Part shown: in pieces, positions 22,783 to 34,052 of the stretch | Layout of the letters: each line of letters begins with the position of its first letter | Position numbering within the stretch: the stretch's first letter is position 1 | The notes under the pieces: model-generated | The model's database searches: none | Told to the model about the DNA's origin: nothing | The model's input: the letters and a program-made list of their open reading frames with translations, nothing else | Program-made: the position numbers and the translations under genes | From: Schistocephalus solidus | Taxonomy: Eukaryota > Platyhelminthes > Cestoda > Diphyllobothriidea > Diphyllobothriidae | NCBI GenBank assembly: GCA_017591395.1 | Contig: WEDG01001507.1 | Location: forward strand, 62,001 to 126,000 | Direction of reading: 5' to 3' | DNA: 64,000 nucleotides

Positions 22783-23965
22783 TTTTCAGAATTTCGAATT
22801 CCGCGGGCCTTGGGACCTCTCCTATCTAACTCACTTTCAAATCTTCACTTACAATAAAAGACTTTTGAAATTGAGGAAATAGATGCGCATTTATCTGTTA
22901 CGGGGCTAAGTGACCCTGTACTGCCTTGGGGTTCACTCTGGAACCCCACTAGCAGCCGCACAGTGGATAATAATAATTATACTTAAAAACCTTGAATTAC
23001 GAAAAGTGACAGTAAACGGGTTTATCTTTTGCTACATGTTTCCTTAAACGCCTGGAAGTATCTCTTGATGGAGTTCATCAAACGTAATGTTGATAGTCTT
23101 TAAACGTAATTTTTATTCATCAAATATGTGTACTATCTACAAGGACAGACACGTATCTCGCCACTGTTGTACATGACGCTCCTGCATTGTGTTCAGCAGC
23201 ACATTTGAATTTGAGTCTACCAAATGGCAATTCGGACGCTGGACTGAGAAGTGCAGTGCGAAATCTACACAATCTCCAGTCACCCATGCGTTTCAATGTT
23301 TATTTGTTACTTTACTTTAATCAAAGGCATGCTCTTCCTTCTGGCCGGTTGAACGGACAAAGTGTTTCTGGTGATTGCGTAAGGAAAAGCAATGTGCTCT
23401 TATTTACTTTATATAAGAGGATGTATGGGACTGAATGAGTGTTCGTTAACGACTCATCCAGTAGTTTTGATTGCCCTGTGCAATGCAGCTGATTACACGA
23501 GCCAAGAAGTCTAGAACTTTTTCACATAAATTCAAAAAAGACAAAGGCTCCTAAATGTGCTAGTTCTGGCTAATTAGCCATCATAGGTCAGCCATGCATC
23601 ACACAGGATACGGGTATCACTGGATGCGAACTTGGACACTTTGATCATAGTGCATTACGTCTATCGATCCGCACCTAAGACACAGGTCCATTGTTATGTC
23701 AGTTCCGATAAGGATGATTGAGTTGGGTGTAAAGATAGTTCTCCGATCCGATCACAGTTAGGAAAAAACTCAACGTGTTCTGCCTTTGAGAATAATTTAG
23801 AGCTCTTAGAGGCATTGGGACTGCTTAGTAGACAAGAGCCTCACGAACCTCAAAGGCACAGACCTGTGGCTAACTTCCTTGCTCTAAAAAAATTTATCCA
23901 CCTGTTCTCACACCAATTTCTATTGGCAATTGTAACCGCGTGTGTATGTTACATGCTCCTATCTC

Positions 23966-24013
23966 TCTTCTTCTTCTTCTTCTTCTTCTTCTTCTTCTTC
24001 TTCGTCTTCTTCC
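23966..24013. repeat. (TTC)n microsatellite
   Basis: About a dozen TTC units with one GTC interruption. The inverted counterpart at 34,004-34,052 is (GAA)n with a slightly different length. The poly-Phe and poly-Arg frames across it are not genes. Confidence 0.95.
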
Positions 24014-25288
24014 TCTTACTTTCACTTTAAACTCAATCGCCAAATTGTCAAGCACATTCAAACCTGAGTTTTGGATTTTGCTGGTTGACAACAGCCAATA
24101 AGTCAGAACAGTCACTCCATCCTCTTCTTCCGCATTAAGACTGAATTAAGACTGGTTGCGCTGAAGATCGGTTATGCCAGCCCACTGAGAGAACGGGATT
24201 TAAAGACACCTGTAATAGAAAAGTGCTGATAGTAGGGGTTTACGGGGTTAGATAAACGAAATTGGCAACCAACAGTTTTCGGGGATTGAAGTAAAGAAAA
24301 TACATTTAAATCATTATCATGTTCTCATACATCAATAAAGTGCAAACCACGCTAGCGCAATTTGAAATAAGGGGGGCAAGGAGCGGTAAAAGGGCAAAAA
24401 CATGAACAGGTCACATTCTGTGGGGGTTAATAATATTTAAGGAGAAAGTGTCGAGTATATATAGTGAAATCTGACTGGCGATTTATTTAAGTTTACCAAA
24501 TTCGATAGACTCAAACCTTTCCGCTAGACCTACACCTATGTTCAAAGCTTAAACCCTAGCCAATCTTGCATATCTGAAGATGTGGTGCAAATAACCTGTC
24601 GTTATCCTGGTTTCTATGTGGTAGCCTTCAAGTGAAATACGTGGACGTGGCTATTTGTGCTGCATCAAGACCGGTCAATGATTGGCCCACTGAAGTTAAT
24701 TTTCTGTCTTGTTTTAAACGCACATGAATGTGTTAATTTTCCTAAATTTTCTTGTGAAACACTAAGCGTGAATGGAAATTAATCAGGCATTCGCAGAAGA
24801 CCTTGGATTGCACCTGAACGCAGTCCTAGTGATTGCACGGCTAGATGTCAATCTAAACCAGGATAATAGTCAACGAGGCTTAATTGTCTGTCCGAATTCG
24901 TGGATGACACCAGCATTTTTTAGACAGCAACTAATTAACCATGCATAAGATTCTCAGGAAATAGAGATAATGAGATACGCTTAATGACCTACAGCACCCC
25001 CTTCATAAATGCTGCATGAATTATTGACTTTAATCAAATAAAGCAGGCAATTTAAATCGCAGAAATTGTACCAAACTACCCGGCAGGCAACATACGACAG
25101 AATAAATAACAAAAATCGCGTACAGCATTGAAATTACTAATTTAAGGGCGGATGAGTATTCTTCATTCTTGTAGGCGAATTCACCTGGATGCAAGTGGCA
25201 CTTTGCAGTGTACGGTAAGGTTACCTATCGCTCTGTCGGCTTGTGAATTCATTGTAGGTTAAGTAATGAACGAATGATCACGACCAGC

Positions 25289-25414
25289 ATCTGTGATAGC
25301 ACATGCATCCGCAGGTTGTCATCAACCGAGGCCTGTTTACTGTACCTTGCACGTTTACCGACTGCGTTCATACTGGGTGTGAGCGCAACTACGCACTTCA
25401 TTGGCTGATAAGAT
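25289..25414. repeat. target-site duplication, LINE 3' side
   Basis: About 126 bp beginning atctgtgatagcaca and ending gataaga, repeated at 29,641-29,765 on the other side of the LINE. Roughly a dozen mismatches separate the two, so the insertion is not recent. Confidence 0.8.
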
Positions 25415-25925
25415 ACAGTGAAAGTTCAACCGTCGATTTGGACGAGGTCCACCGTATGCTCCACACCAGGTGGTGCAGGACGGTGACTTGCGCGTGAATT
25501 AGTTTTAAGTGCTAGGAGCCTTGCGCTGCAGCTACCGCACTCTCTCTTCCTCCCCCACCTGAGCCCAGTGTCAAGAAAAAGTCAAGAAGACAGGAGATGG
25601 GAGAGGGTGCAGGTGGCTGGCGCGGCCAGAGCCGAACCTGGGTGTACCACTACACCTGGCTCGGATCCCACGGAGTGGGAGTGCCATAAAGGCCACATTA
25701 AGAAGGAGCCATTGCAGCCTGACTCTCAGTCCACCAGTCGGCCACTCCACACAAAACACACATTGGGCTGACCATGCAGTCCGAGTTATCCCGTCAGTTG
25801 GCAACCTTCCAAGCCACGGTGTCTAGGAAACCGTGATTTTATCAGGTACATTATGATGATTTTGAGGGTGTTGTCTATGCATTAGTGTAGATGGTGTGCG
25901 CTGATGTGGCTTAGTCCCCGATGGT

Positions 25926-26710
25926 TTACCGCAGGTTGTCGTGGGGGCGCATGTATCCTAATAGGCCCATGTGGTGTGTAAAGGTGCGTGAGCAGCGACT
26001 GTATGTAGGAGCCCCAGGCACTGGTTCACCAGACTCCGTGCGATGGATTCGCAGGTGACCGACCAGGCCGATGCGTGAGTTGAAGTTGCGGGCGCAGTGT
26101 GGGCAGGAAAAATCGATAGAGGCTGGGGATATCATTTATGGTAGTGGAGGTGACAGTGGTGGTAAGAATGGCAGGAGCGGAGGGTGCATGATGGATCGGT
26201 GTTGTCGGCATCGTGGTGTATTCCACTGTCATGGATGCGCATGTGACCGAATAGGCCCATGCGATGAGTGAATGCACGAGGTCAGTGAGGGCAGTGGAGG
26301 CGGCGATCTCTGCCATGTGTTGGTGCTCCAGGCATTGGTTCATCAGTCGCTGTACGATGGATTCGCAAGTGACCGACCAGGCTGATGCGTAAGGTGAATG
26401 TGCGGTTGCATTAAGGACAGTTTAGGAGAGAGTCCCCATCGCTGATGGTGGTGGTGGTAGTGAAGGTGATGGTGGTGGTGATTGCGGTGGTGGGGGTAAC
26501 AGGCGATGATTATTGGGATGTGGTCTCTATGATGGTGGGAGTAATGGAATTGATGCGAGGAGTGAGAGTGGTGGAGTCCAAATGTGGGTTGGCAGAATTT
26601 GCCGTAGAAGTTGAAATTGTTGGATTGTTGGTGCATTGCGTCCGAAGATGTCCAATCAGGCCGATTCGCGCGCGGAAGATGCGTTGACAGTGCGGGCATG
26701 TTGGCAGGGC
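25926..26710 (-). pseudogene. C2H2 zinc-finger array at the LINE C-terminus
   Basis: Five finger remnants in three frames: [26 protein letters not shown] near 26,690 (final His replaced by Cys spacing), a shifted finger near 26,400, MGLFGHMRIH-type near 26,240, CPHCARNFNSRIGLVGHLRIH-type near 26,080, and CSRTFTHHMGLLGY-type near 25,980, followed by a stop at 25,926. Linkers are Ser/Thr/Pro-rich. The part to 26,332 is repeated in the right arm. The array probably helps nucleic-acid binding by the element protein; this role is inferred. Confidence 0.75.
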
Positions 26711-28990
26711 CTGGGCATCGAAGCCGTTTGTCCGGGGCGCCGGTGGTTTTCGTGCCGCTCTTTTGGCCTTGGCGGCGGCGATCCTGTTGGCCTCATAGAT
26801 TGCTGAACAAGGCTTCACGGATCTTCTCCATGCCGGTCTATCCTGGGCGAAGTCCTCCCAGGTCGCCAGGTTGATTTGCAGTTGCTTCACAGATTTCTTC
26901 AAAGTGTCCTTGAAGCGCCGTTTTTGCCCTCTCTGTCGGCGAGCACCCGTAGCGACATCTCCATAGAAAATTCGTTTGGGTAGTCGCTCCTCGTCCATTC
27001 TTACCAGTTGGCTGCTATATCGCAGTTGCACTTGCCTCAGCATGGCGTGGATACTGAGGATTCCGGTTTGCTCCAGGACTTCCGTGTCCGGGATCCTGTC
27101 TTGACATCTCAGCTTCAGTATTCTGTGGAGGCAGCTGAGATGGAAGTGATTCAGCTTCCTGGCTTGGTTCGAGTAGACGGTCCAGGTATCCGCTCCGTAA
27201 AGGAGTGTTTTCAAGATGACGGCCTTGTACATAATCAGTTTGGTGTTCAGGTGAATACCATGGAGATTCCACAGGGAGGCCTGCAGCTGGCCGAAGACCT
27301 GATTAGCTTTGGACATCCGTTGGGCAACCTCGTCATCGATTCTCGTGTTGCGTGACGGCGTGCCTCCTAAGATTTCTATGTTTTTGATTTGAGCACCGTC
27401 GACATTGATTCGGGGAGAATTGTATTCCGCGCTGGGTGGCGGCTGGTGCATGACAACCGTTTTGGCTGTACTGATTGTAAATCCAAAATCGGCGCAGCCT
27501 GCGTCGAAGAGGTCCATACACCTTTGTGTATGTCCTCCTGCGTCATGGTGCTAAGGGTGCAGTCGTCCGCGAAGAGCAAGTTATGGACTGTAGTCGTAGA
27601 CAAGTGCGTTGAAGCCTGCGTACGCCGACTGTTGAGAAGGTGTCCATCAGTTCTATAGGCGATGCGGGTCCCAGGCTGTTCATCACGATAGGAGTCCAGC
27701 AGCATAGCCGAGAACATGAGACTGAAAAGTGTGGGAGCCGATACGCCGCCCTGCTTCACTCCGTTGGTCACTGCAAATGCTTTGGATACCATCCCGTTGT
27801 CAATAACGTGCGCCATCATCCCGTCATGAAGCTGACGCACCTTGTGCGTGAACCGCTCAGGACAACTGAATTTCTGCATGACTTTCGACAGTCCATCGGT
27901 ATTCACCGTGCCAAAGGCTTTCTTCAGATCCACGAAGGTAGTGTATAGGTGAGTTCGCATCTCCTGGCACTTCTCTTTTAGCTTGCGGGCGGCAAATATC
28001 ATATCGGTTGTTCCGCGGTGTCGGCGGAAGCCACATTGGCTTTCTGGGAGCAGGCCTTGCTCTAGGTGACCGTTAAGACGATTGAGAAGGATACGGGCGA
28101 AGATCTTCCTGACAATGTTGAGCAACGAGATGCCTCTGTGATTATCATAGAGTTGCCGGTTCACCTTCCGTTTGTATAGATGGATGATGGTCACGTCTTT
28201 GAACTGTTGAGGAACTTGTCCTTGGCGCCACTTCACCTGGAAGAGTGTTGTGAGTTCTGCCATCAGCCGAAGCCCACCGTGCTTGTAGACATCCGGTGGG
28301 ATGTATGGCCTGGATGGTTTCTGGTAGGGAAGGCGGCAGATCCAGGTCATTGTTCGTGTCCACTTGAGGGAGCCGGTCAATGGCAGCATCGAGGGGGCAT
28401 CCACGTGGCCTTTCGCCCGCGTCGGTAGGCGGAAGAAGGTGTTGGTCAGCAGGAGACGGTGTTCCGGACACGTTTGCAAAAGAAGGAGGCCGTTATCGTT
28501 GTAGCTACCGAGACCTTGGGGAACCAGCACTCCCTGCCAGGCAGCGTGGTCCGTCCCGACGCGGGCGTTGAATTCACCAAGGACATTTTACTTGTCCACC
28601 TTCGGCACAGTCGCCAGCAAGGCGTGCAGGTCCTAGTAGAATTTGTCCTTCGCCGAATCAGAGCTCGTTATTGGGGGAGCGTAGGCGCTGATGATGGTGG
28701 CGAACTGGTCTCCCCGAAGAGGCAGGCGGAGGCTCATCAAGCGATCATTGATATCCTGCGGCAGATAGAGCAAACGACCCAGGATGTCGTTCCGCATAGC
28801 AAAGGCAAAACCAGCGTCGCATCGCTCTGCCTTTTGCCGGCCGCTCCAGAAGAAGGTGAAGCCGGCACCCACCTCCTCCAGCTGACCCTGCTCAAAGAAT
28901 CGGGTCTCGCTAAGAGCAGCAATGCCCACCTTCTAGCGCGCCATTTTTAACCGGTCGCTCCCAGGATTGTCTAAAAGGGAACGAACATTT
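26344..28990 (-). pseudogene. broken RTE pol: endonuclease plus reverse transcriptase
   Basis: The EN part reads NVRSLLDNPGS, then ALSETRF near 28,920 and [11 protein letters not shown] near 28,660, all EN landmarks. Stop codons replace residues just before the NVRSLL block and before KVGIAALSE. The frame then joins [13 protein letters not shown] to a short tail and resumes with [10 protein letters not shown]. Comparison with the family as I know it suggests the EN-RT linker (roughly 600-700 bp) has been lost. RT blocks: [45 protein letters not shown] (second aspartate of KAFD replaced by G), [18 protein letters not shown] and FADDCTL (catalytic FADD retained, complement of 27,561-27,577). 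Confidence 0.8.
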
Positions 28991-29640
28991 CAGGCTGCTA
29001 GTGTGAGTGGACTTATCCAAGCAGCCTGGAGGGTATGGCGAGGGGGATGGGGACGGGGGGTATTGTTGTTTGTTTGAGATTCACGAACGCGTATTTGGCA
29101 ATCTGCGAGCCGCGGACGGCTACAGATGACGTAATAACCGGCATTTTTTAGATCACCTTTTCTAGCCCCTTCCTCCACGAGGAGGCAAGCAGTGCTGTCC
29201 CTAAATAGGGCTGCTGAACTCCACTGTGGGTCACGGTTTTGTTTTAGTGGGAGAACGACCCGAGTTAGCCTGGGCCGCCTACGGGGTTGCTGTCGCCCCT
29301 ACCGTAGGACTTTTTGAGAGGGGGGAGGTGGGAATTTCGGGAGTCAGACATACCGGGTTTGGAGGCACACACAACATCGGAGACCCTCACCTGGTTTAGC
29401 CCGCCGGTCGTTACGGTTGCCCGGGGTGTGGCCGCTGGGAATAACCAAACTTCGAGGCGCCACAGGTGATAGTTGGGTACCAGTTAGAGGCGGCCACAGG
29501 AGCATTCACCACCTGTACGAGAAAAATGGAGCGACCAAATGCTATCTGTGTGGTGCTATCCCTAACAAGTACTCACCTACACATTTAATTACTACCATAT
29601 CTATAGATATTTAGATGTTTTATTTAAGGTCCCGGAAGGG

Positions 29641-29765
29641 ATCTGTGATAGCACACGCAGCCGGAGGTTGTCATCAACCGAGGCCTGTCTACTGTACCTC
29701 CCACGGTTATCGACTGCGTCCATACTGGGCGTGAGCGCAACTACGCACTGCATTGACTGATAAGA
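29641..29765. repeat. target-site duplication, LINE 5' side
   Basis: 125 bp, almost identical to the reverse complement of 1,572-1,696 and about 90% similar to 25,289-25,414. It marks the 5' boundary of the LINE. Confidence 0.8.
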
Positions 29766-30960
29766 CATAAACAGAGCACACGTGCACATGCATCAGCTTT
29801 TGTGGGTTCTCCTGCACGTCTGCTCGATCACATATAAACATTAAGGTGATAAACTGTTCAGATCATCGGCGAATTGCGAACATTAATGCTCGAGGATACT
29901 GCTGGGCATAGGATTGATTGAAGCATGAATTCCTCGGAAAACGAATATTTTCTAGTCTTGGCATTATGCCACTTTCAAGTAAACTAAGCCATTATAACTA
30001 AATATCACGTTGGCCATTGAATGGCACATTTGATACCTTTTTCTGACATATATTGGACCCCATACTGTAAAATGCCCTTTTTAAACGTTTTTCTTCCATT
30101 CCTTTCATTCCATTCCATATCTATACATTCTTTCATTCCATTCCATTCCATTCCTTCCATTCCATTCCATACCTATACCTGTACGGAGGGGTACATCTGG
30201 TGCCAACATGCTGTACTATTTACCACAGAGGAAATTGCATGCAAAGTCATGCAGAATGAAGATCGAGTGGGCCGAGTCAATTAATACGCACTATCGGTTT
30301 TGCGGATCTATGACTTCACTCTCCCGTCCTAAAGGTATAAAAACTAATCTACGTGTAAAATGCAAATTCTTGTCAATGTCAATTTGAACTAACGTTTTTA
30401 TTGTTCTTCGTTCACGTGGGAAACTTTGAAACCAGTTAGTGACAGTTACGCACTGAGTAAATGCATCCGGATGCTAGCAGTCTCCATAACAATGTATTAT
30501 CCTGAACAAAATAATCACCAGATTCGATCGCACTTATTAAATATGCCAGGACAGATTGATGAGGGGCCCATCTCATCAGCTATAAAAGACTGTTTGATTA
30601 TCAACTTCTGTGATGAAGAAAGTTGCCCTTTCTGTCCACGGATTATGTGACTTGAAAACGCAGCCACCGTTTTCCTCACGCCATAGGAAAAATTTTAAAT
30701 CAGTAAATACTAATAGAAGCGAAGAGGCAAGTTCCAGGATGCAACCAGAAAAAGGGGCACAGGATTGCTTTAACAGATCCTTCGTCACCTGACTTTACGG
30801 ATTTAACCTTGAAGGGCAGGATCCGATAATTTTAATTCGCTGCAAAGATTTTGCATATTTATGGAATACAGTTTCGATGTAGCCGCAAAATGACTGCTAC
30901 TGCGTAGATGGCTGCAGTGGTGTTGTAACGGCTTGACTGCAACAGTGGTGTTGAGATTAA
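29766..30960 (-). repeat. inverted counterpart of copy A (about 500-1,570)
   Basis: The reverse complement follows copy A closely. 29,766-30,050 matches about 1,290-1,570, and 30,560-30,900 matches about 540-835, where the same CVF(R/K)SH-x-PWTER frame occurs in both. Similarity fades beyond about 30,960. Non-coding. Confidence 0.75.
30095..30172. repeat. (TTCCA)n pentanucleotide microsatellite
   Basis: Tandem attcc/ttcca units with minor interruptions. Copy A has a single unit at the homologous place (about 1,240-1,250), so the expansion happened in this copy. Confidence 0.9.
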
Positions 30961-31676
30961 GTTAAGGTACGCAAGCGAGGCCGGGAGGGTGTTTATTTAA
31001 TTACATTTATTCTTCAGATAAGGTGACTTGAAGATGCGTTCTTTGTAGGTGGCTGGTTGAAAGAAATTGATGAATGTTCGTTAGTTGTGCTCTGGTATAC
31101 AGGCGGTCCGTGCGAAGAGCAGAAATTGCATGTTTTACGCTTAGCAATTAATAACTTGCTACCAGAATGCGTCTAGCAAGGCCAGCATTCGCATCAAGTA
31201 ATGGCATGGAAAACGAAAGACGAATAATAACTTAAATATTTCAGGCTTTTACGTTTCTAACCAAGAAGCATATATAGTGTCTCAAAAATGTTTTTTTTTC
31301 GAATAAAAGCATACTTTAAAACTGATAGAAGGCCTCCATATTTTTCAGCCGCGCACTATGCGACGCATCTAAATAAATTTTCAGCGCGAAGTATTTATCA
31401 AAAAATAGTTATACTTTACGTACTCGTTGCTGAGTTTGAGGCAGTACAAGTTTCCAGGACTTTATTTCCGATATTGATGAAAAGTGCCCAAGTTCTCTGG
31501 TTATCCGTCCTTCCATATCGTCCCAAAAATAATCGCTTCACTGAGCGTCTCCCACACGACCAAACAACGTCTTTGTGCTGAATACGTGCGGAATATTAAT
31601 AAGAAATCATGAATGATCCACCAGTGACTGCCATAATGCTGGTTTTTATACGCGCTTCATAAGCGGATTTATTCCT
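30961..31676. other. spacer before right arm, nothing recognised
   Basis: AT-rich. The + strand frame at 31,288-31,581 has no motif. No repeat partner seen in the window. Confidence 0.4.
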
Positions 31677-32600
31677 CCTGGAGCACCAACACATGGCAGA
31701 GATCGCCGCCTCCACTGCCCTCACTGACCTCGCGCATTCACTCATCGCATGGGCCTATTCGGTCACATGCGCATCCATGACAGTGGAATACACCACGATG
31801 CCGACAACACCGATCCATCATGCACACCCTCCGCTCCTGCCATTCTTACCACCACTGTCACCTCCACTACCATAAATGATATCCCCCAGCCTCTATCGAT
31901 TTTTCCTGCCCACACTGCGCCCGCAACTTCAACTCACGCATCGGCCTGGTCGGTCACCTGCGAATCCATCGCACGGAGTCTGGTGAACCAGTGCCTGGGG
32001 CTCCTACATACAGTCGCTGCTCACGCACCTTTACACACCACATGGGCCTATTAGGATACATGCGCCCCCACGACAACCTGCGGTAAACCATCGGGGACTA
32101 AGCCACATCAGCGCACACCATCTACACTAATGCATAGACAACACCCTCAAAATCATCATAATGTACCTGATAAAAATCACGGTTTCCTAGACACCGTGGC
32201 TTGGAAGGTTGCCAACTGACGGGATAACTCGGACTGCATGGTCAGCCCAATGTGTGTTTTGTGTGGAGTGGCCGACTGGTGGACTGAGAGTCAGGCTGCA
32301 ATGGCTCCTTCTTAATGTGGCCTTTATGGCACTCCCACTCCGTGGGATCCGAGCCAGGTGTAGTGGTACACCCAGGTTCGGCTCTGGCCGCGCCAGCCAC
32401 CTGCACCCTCTCCCATCTCCTGTCTTCTTGACTTTTTCTTGACACTGGGCTCAGGTGGGGGAGGAAGAGAGAGTGCGGTAGCTGCAGCGCAAGGCTCCTA
32501 GCACTTAAAACTAATTCACGCGCAAGTCACCGTCCCTGCACCACCTGGTGTGGAGCATACGGTGGACCTCGTCCAAATCGACGGTTGAACTTTCACTGTA
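31677..32600 (+). mobile_element. RTE-zf LINE 3' part carried in right arm
   Basis: Contains three finger remnants (the MGLFGHMRIH-type near 31,750; two more at 31,905-32,085), the stop near 32,085 and the full 3' UTR ending at about 32,600. It is truncated by the arm breakpoint, not by reverse transcription. Confidence 0.85.
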
Positions 32601-32725
32601 TCTTATCAGCCAATGAAGTGCGTAGTTGCGCTCACACCCAGTATGAACGCAGTCGGTAAACGTGCAAGGTACAGTAAACAGGCCTCGGTTGATGACAACC
32701 TGCGGATGCATGTGCTATCACAGAT
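32601..32725. repeat. third copy of the LINE target-site duplication
   Basis: Reverse complement of 25,289-25,414, in the right arm next to the LINE 3' end. Confidence 0.85.
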
Positions 32726-34003
32726 GCTGGTCGTGATCATTCGTTCATTACTTAACCTACAATGAATTCACAAGCCGACAGAGCGATAGGTAACCTTACC
32801 GTACACTGCAAAGTGCCACTTGCATCCAGGTGAATTCGCCTACAAGAATGAAGAATACTCATCCGCCCTTAAATTAGTAATTTCAATGCTGTACGCGATT
32901 TTGTTATTTATTCTGTCGTATGTTGCCTGCCGGGTAGTTTGGTACAATTTCTGCGATTTAAATTGCCTGCTTTATTTGATTAAAGTCAATAATTCATGCA
33001 GCATTTATGAAGGGGGTGCTGTAGGTCATTAAGCGTATCTCATTATCTCTATTTCCTGAGAATCTTATGCATGGTTAATTAGTTGCTGTCTAAAAAATGC
33101 TGGTGTCATCCACGAATTCGGACAGACAATTAAGCCTCGTTGACTATTATCCTGGTTTAGATTGACATCTAGCCGTGCAATCACTAGGACTGCGTTCAGG
33201 TGCAATCCAAGGTCTTCTGCGAATGCCTGCTTAATTTCCATTCACGCTTAGTGTTTCACAAGAAAAAGTATAGGAAAAATTAACACATTCATGTGCGTTT
33301 AAAAACAAGACAGAAAAATTAACTTCAGTGGGCCAATCATTGACCGGTCTTGATGCAGCACAAATAGCCACGTCCACGTATTTCACTTGAAGGCTACCAC
33401 ATAGAAACCAGGATAACGACAGGTTATTTGCACCACATCTTCAGATATGCAAGATTGGCTAGGGTTTAAGCTTTGAACATAGGTGTAGGTCTAGCGGAAA
33501 GGTTTGAGTCTATCGAATTTGGTAAACTTAAATAAATCGCCAGTCAGATTTCACTATATATACTCGACACTTTCTCCTTAAATATTATTAACCCCCACAG
33601 AATGTGACCTGTTCATGTTTTTTTGCCCTTTTACCGCTCCTTGCCCCCCTTATTTCAAATTGCGCTAGCGTGGTTTGCACTTTATTGATGTATGAGAACA
33701 TGATAATGATTTAAATGTATTTTCTTTACTTCAATCCCCGAAAACTGTTGGTTGCCAATTTCGTTTATCTAACCCCGTAAACCCCTACTATCAGCACTTT
33801 TCTATTACAGGTGTCTTTAAATCCCGTTCTCTCAGTGGGCTGGCATAACCGATCTTCAGCGCAACCAGTCTTAATTCAGTCTTAATGCGGAAGAAGAGGA
33901 TGGAGTGACTGTTCTGACTTATTGGCTGTTGTCAACCAGCAAAATCCAAAACTCAGGTTTGAATGTGCTTGACAATTTGGCGATTGAGTTTAAAGTGAAA
34001 GTA

Positions 34004-34052
34004 AGAGGAAGAAGACGAAGAAGAAGAAGAAGAAGAAGAAGAAGAAGAAGAG
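34004..34052. repeat. (GAA)n microsatellite
   Basis: Right-arm partner of the TTC tract at 23,966-24,013, shorter by about one unit. Confidence 0.95.

Larger units (their letters stand above)
21887..26332 (-). repeat. left arm of 4.4-kb inverted repeat
   Basis: The reverse complement matches 31,677-36,083 almost base for base. The outer edge is at agtacgtcat (21,887) and the inner edge at gctccagg (26,332). Known differences include a 42-bp tandem duplication at 22,699-22,782, a different TTC/GAA repeat count and scattered single-base changes. By eye the arms are about 98-99% identical. From 25,415 inward the arm is the 3' end of the RTE LINE; outward of 25,289 it is the diverged, inverted equivalent of copy A. 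Confidence 0.9.
25415..29640 (-). mobile_element. RTE-clade LINE with C-terminal C2H2 zinc fingers (decayed)
   Basis: Minus-strand non-LTR retrotransposon of about 4.2 kb. In element order: 5' UTR (29,640-29,000), apurinic-type endonuclease (28,990-28,570), reverse transcriptase (28,230-27,000), C-terminal domain and zinc fingers (26,990-25,926), then a 3' UTR of about 500 bp to 25,415. It is flanked by about 125-bp direct repeats, with the unoccupied site preserved in copy A at 1,572-1,696. The EN frame has stops where W is expected. RT and zinc-finger parts lie in shifted frames, and a piece between EN and RT appears deleted. Clade assignment rests on the RT C-terminal layout (IDDEVAQR, then LLYGADTWT, then RILKLR). 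It is inactive. Confidence 0.85.

Noticed and set aside
26445..26687. Val/Met-rich plus frame and His-rich minus frame
   Set aside because: Arise from GTG/GAT-type simple sequence in the linker between LINE zinc fingers.
27389..28950. Several plus-strand frames of 80-160 codons across the LINE
   Set aside because: Antisense shadows of the minus-strand RT/EN reading frames.
32820..33032. 70-codon hydrophobic frame in the right arm that looks membrane-spanning
   Set aside because: The homologous DNA in copy A (1,795-1,990) has stops and shifts in that frame, so there is no sign of selection.
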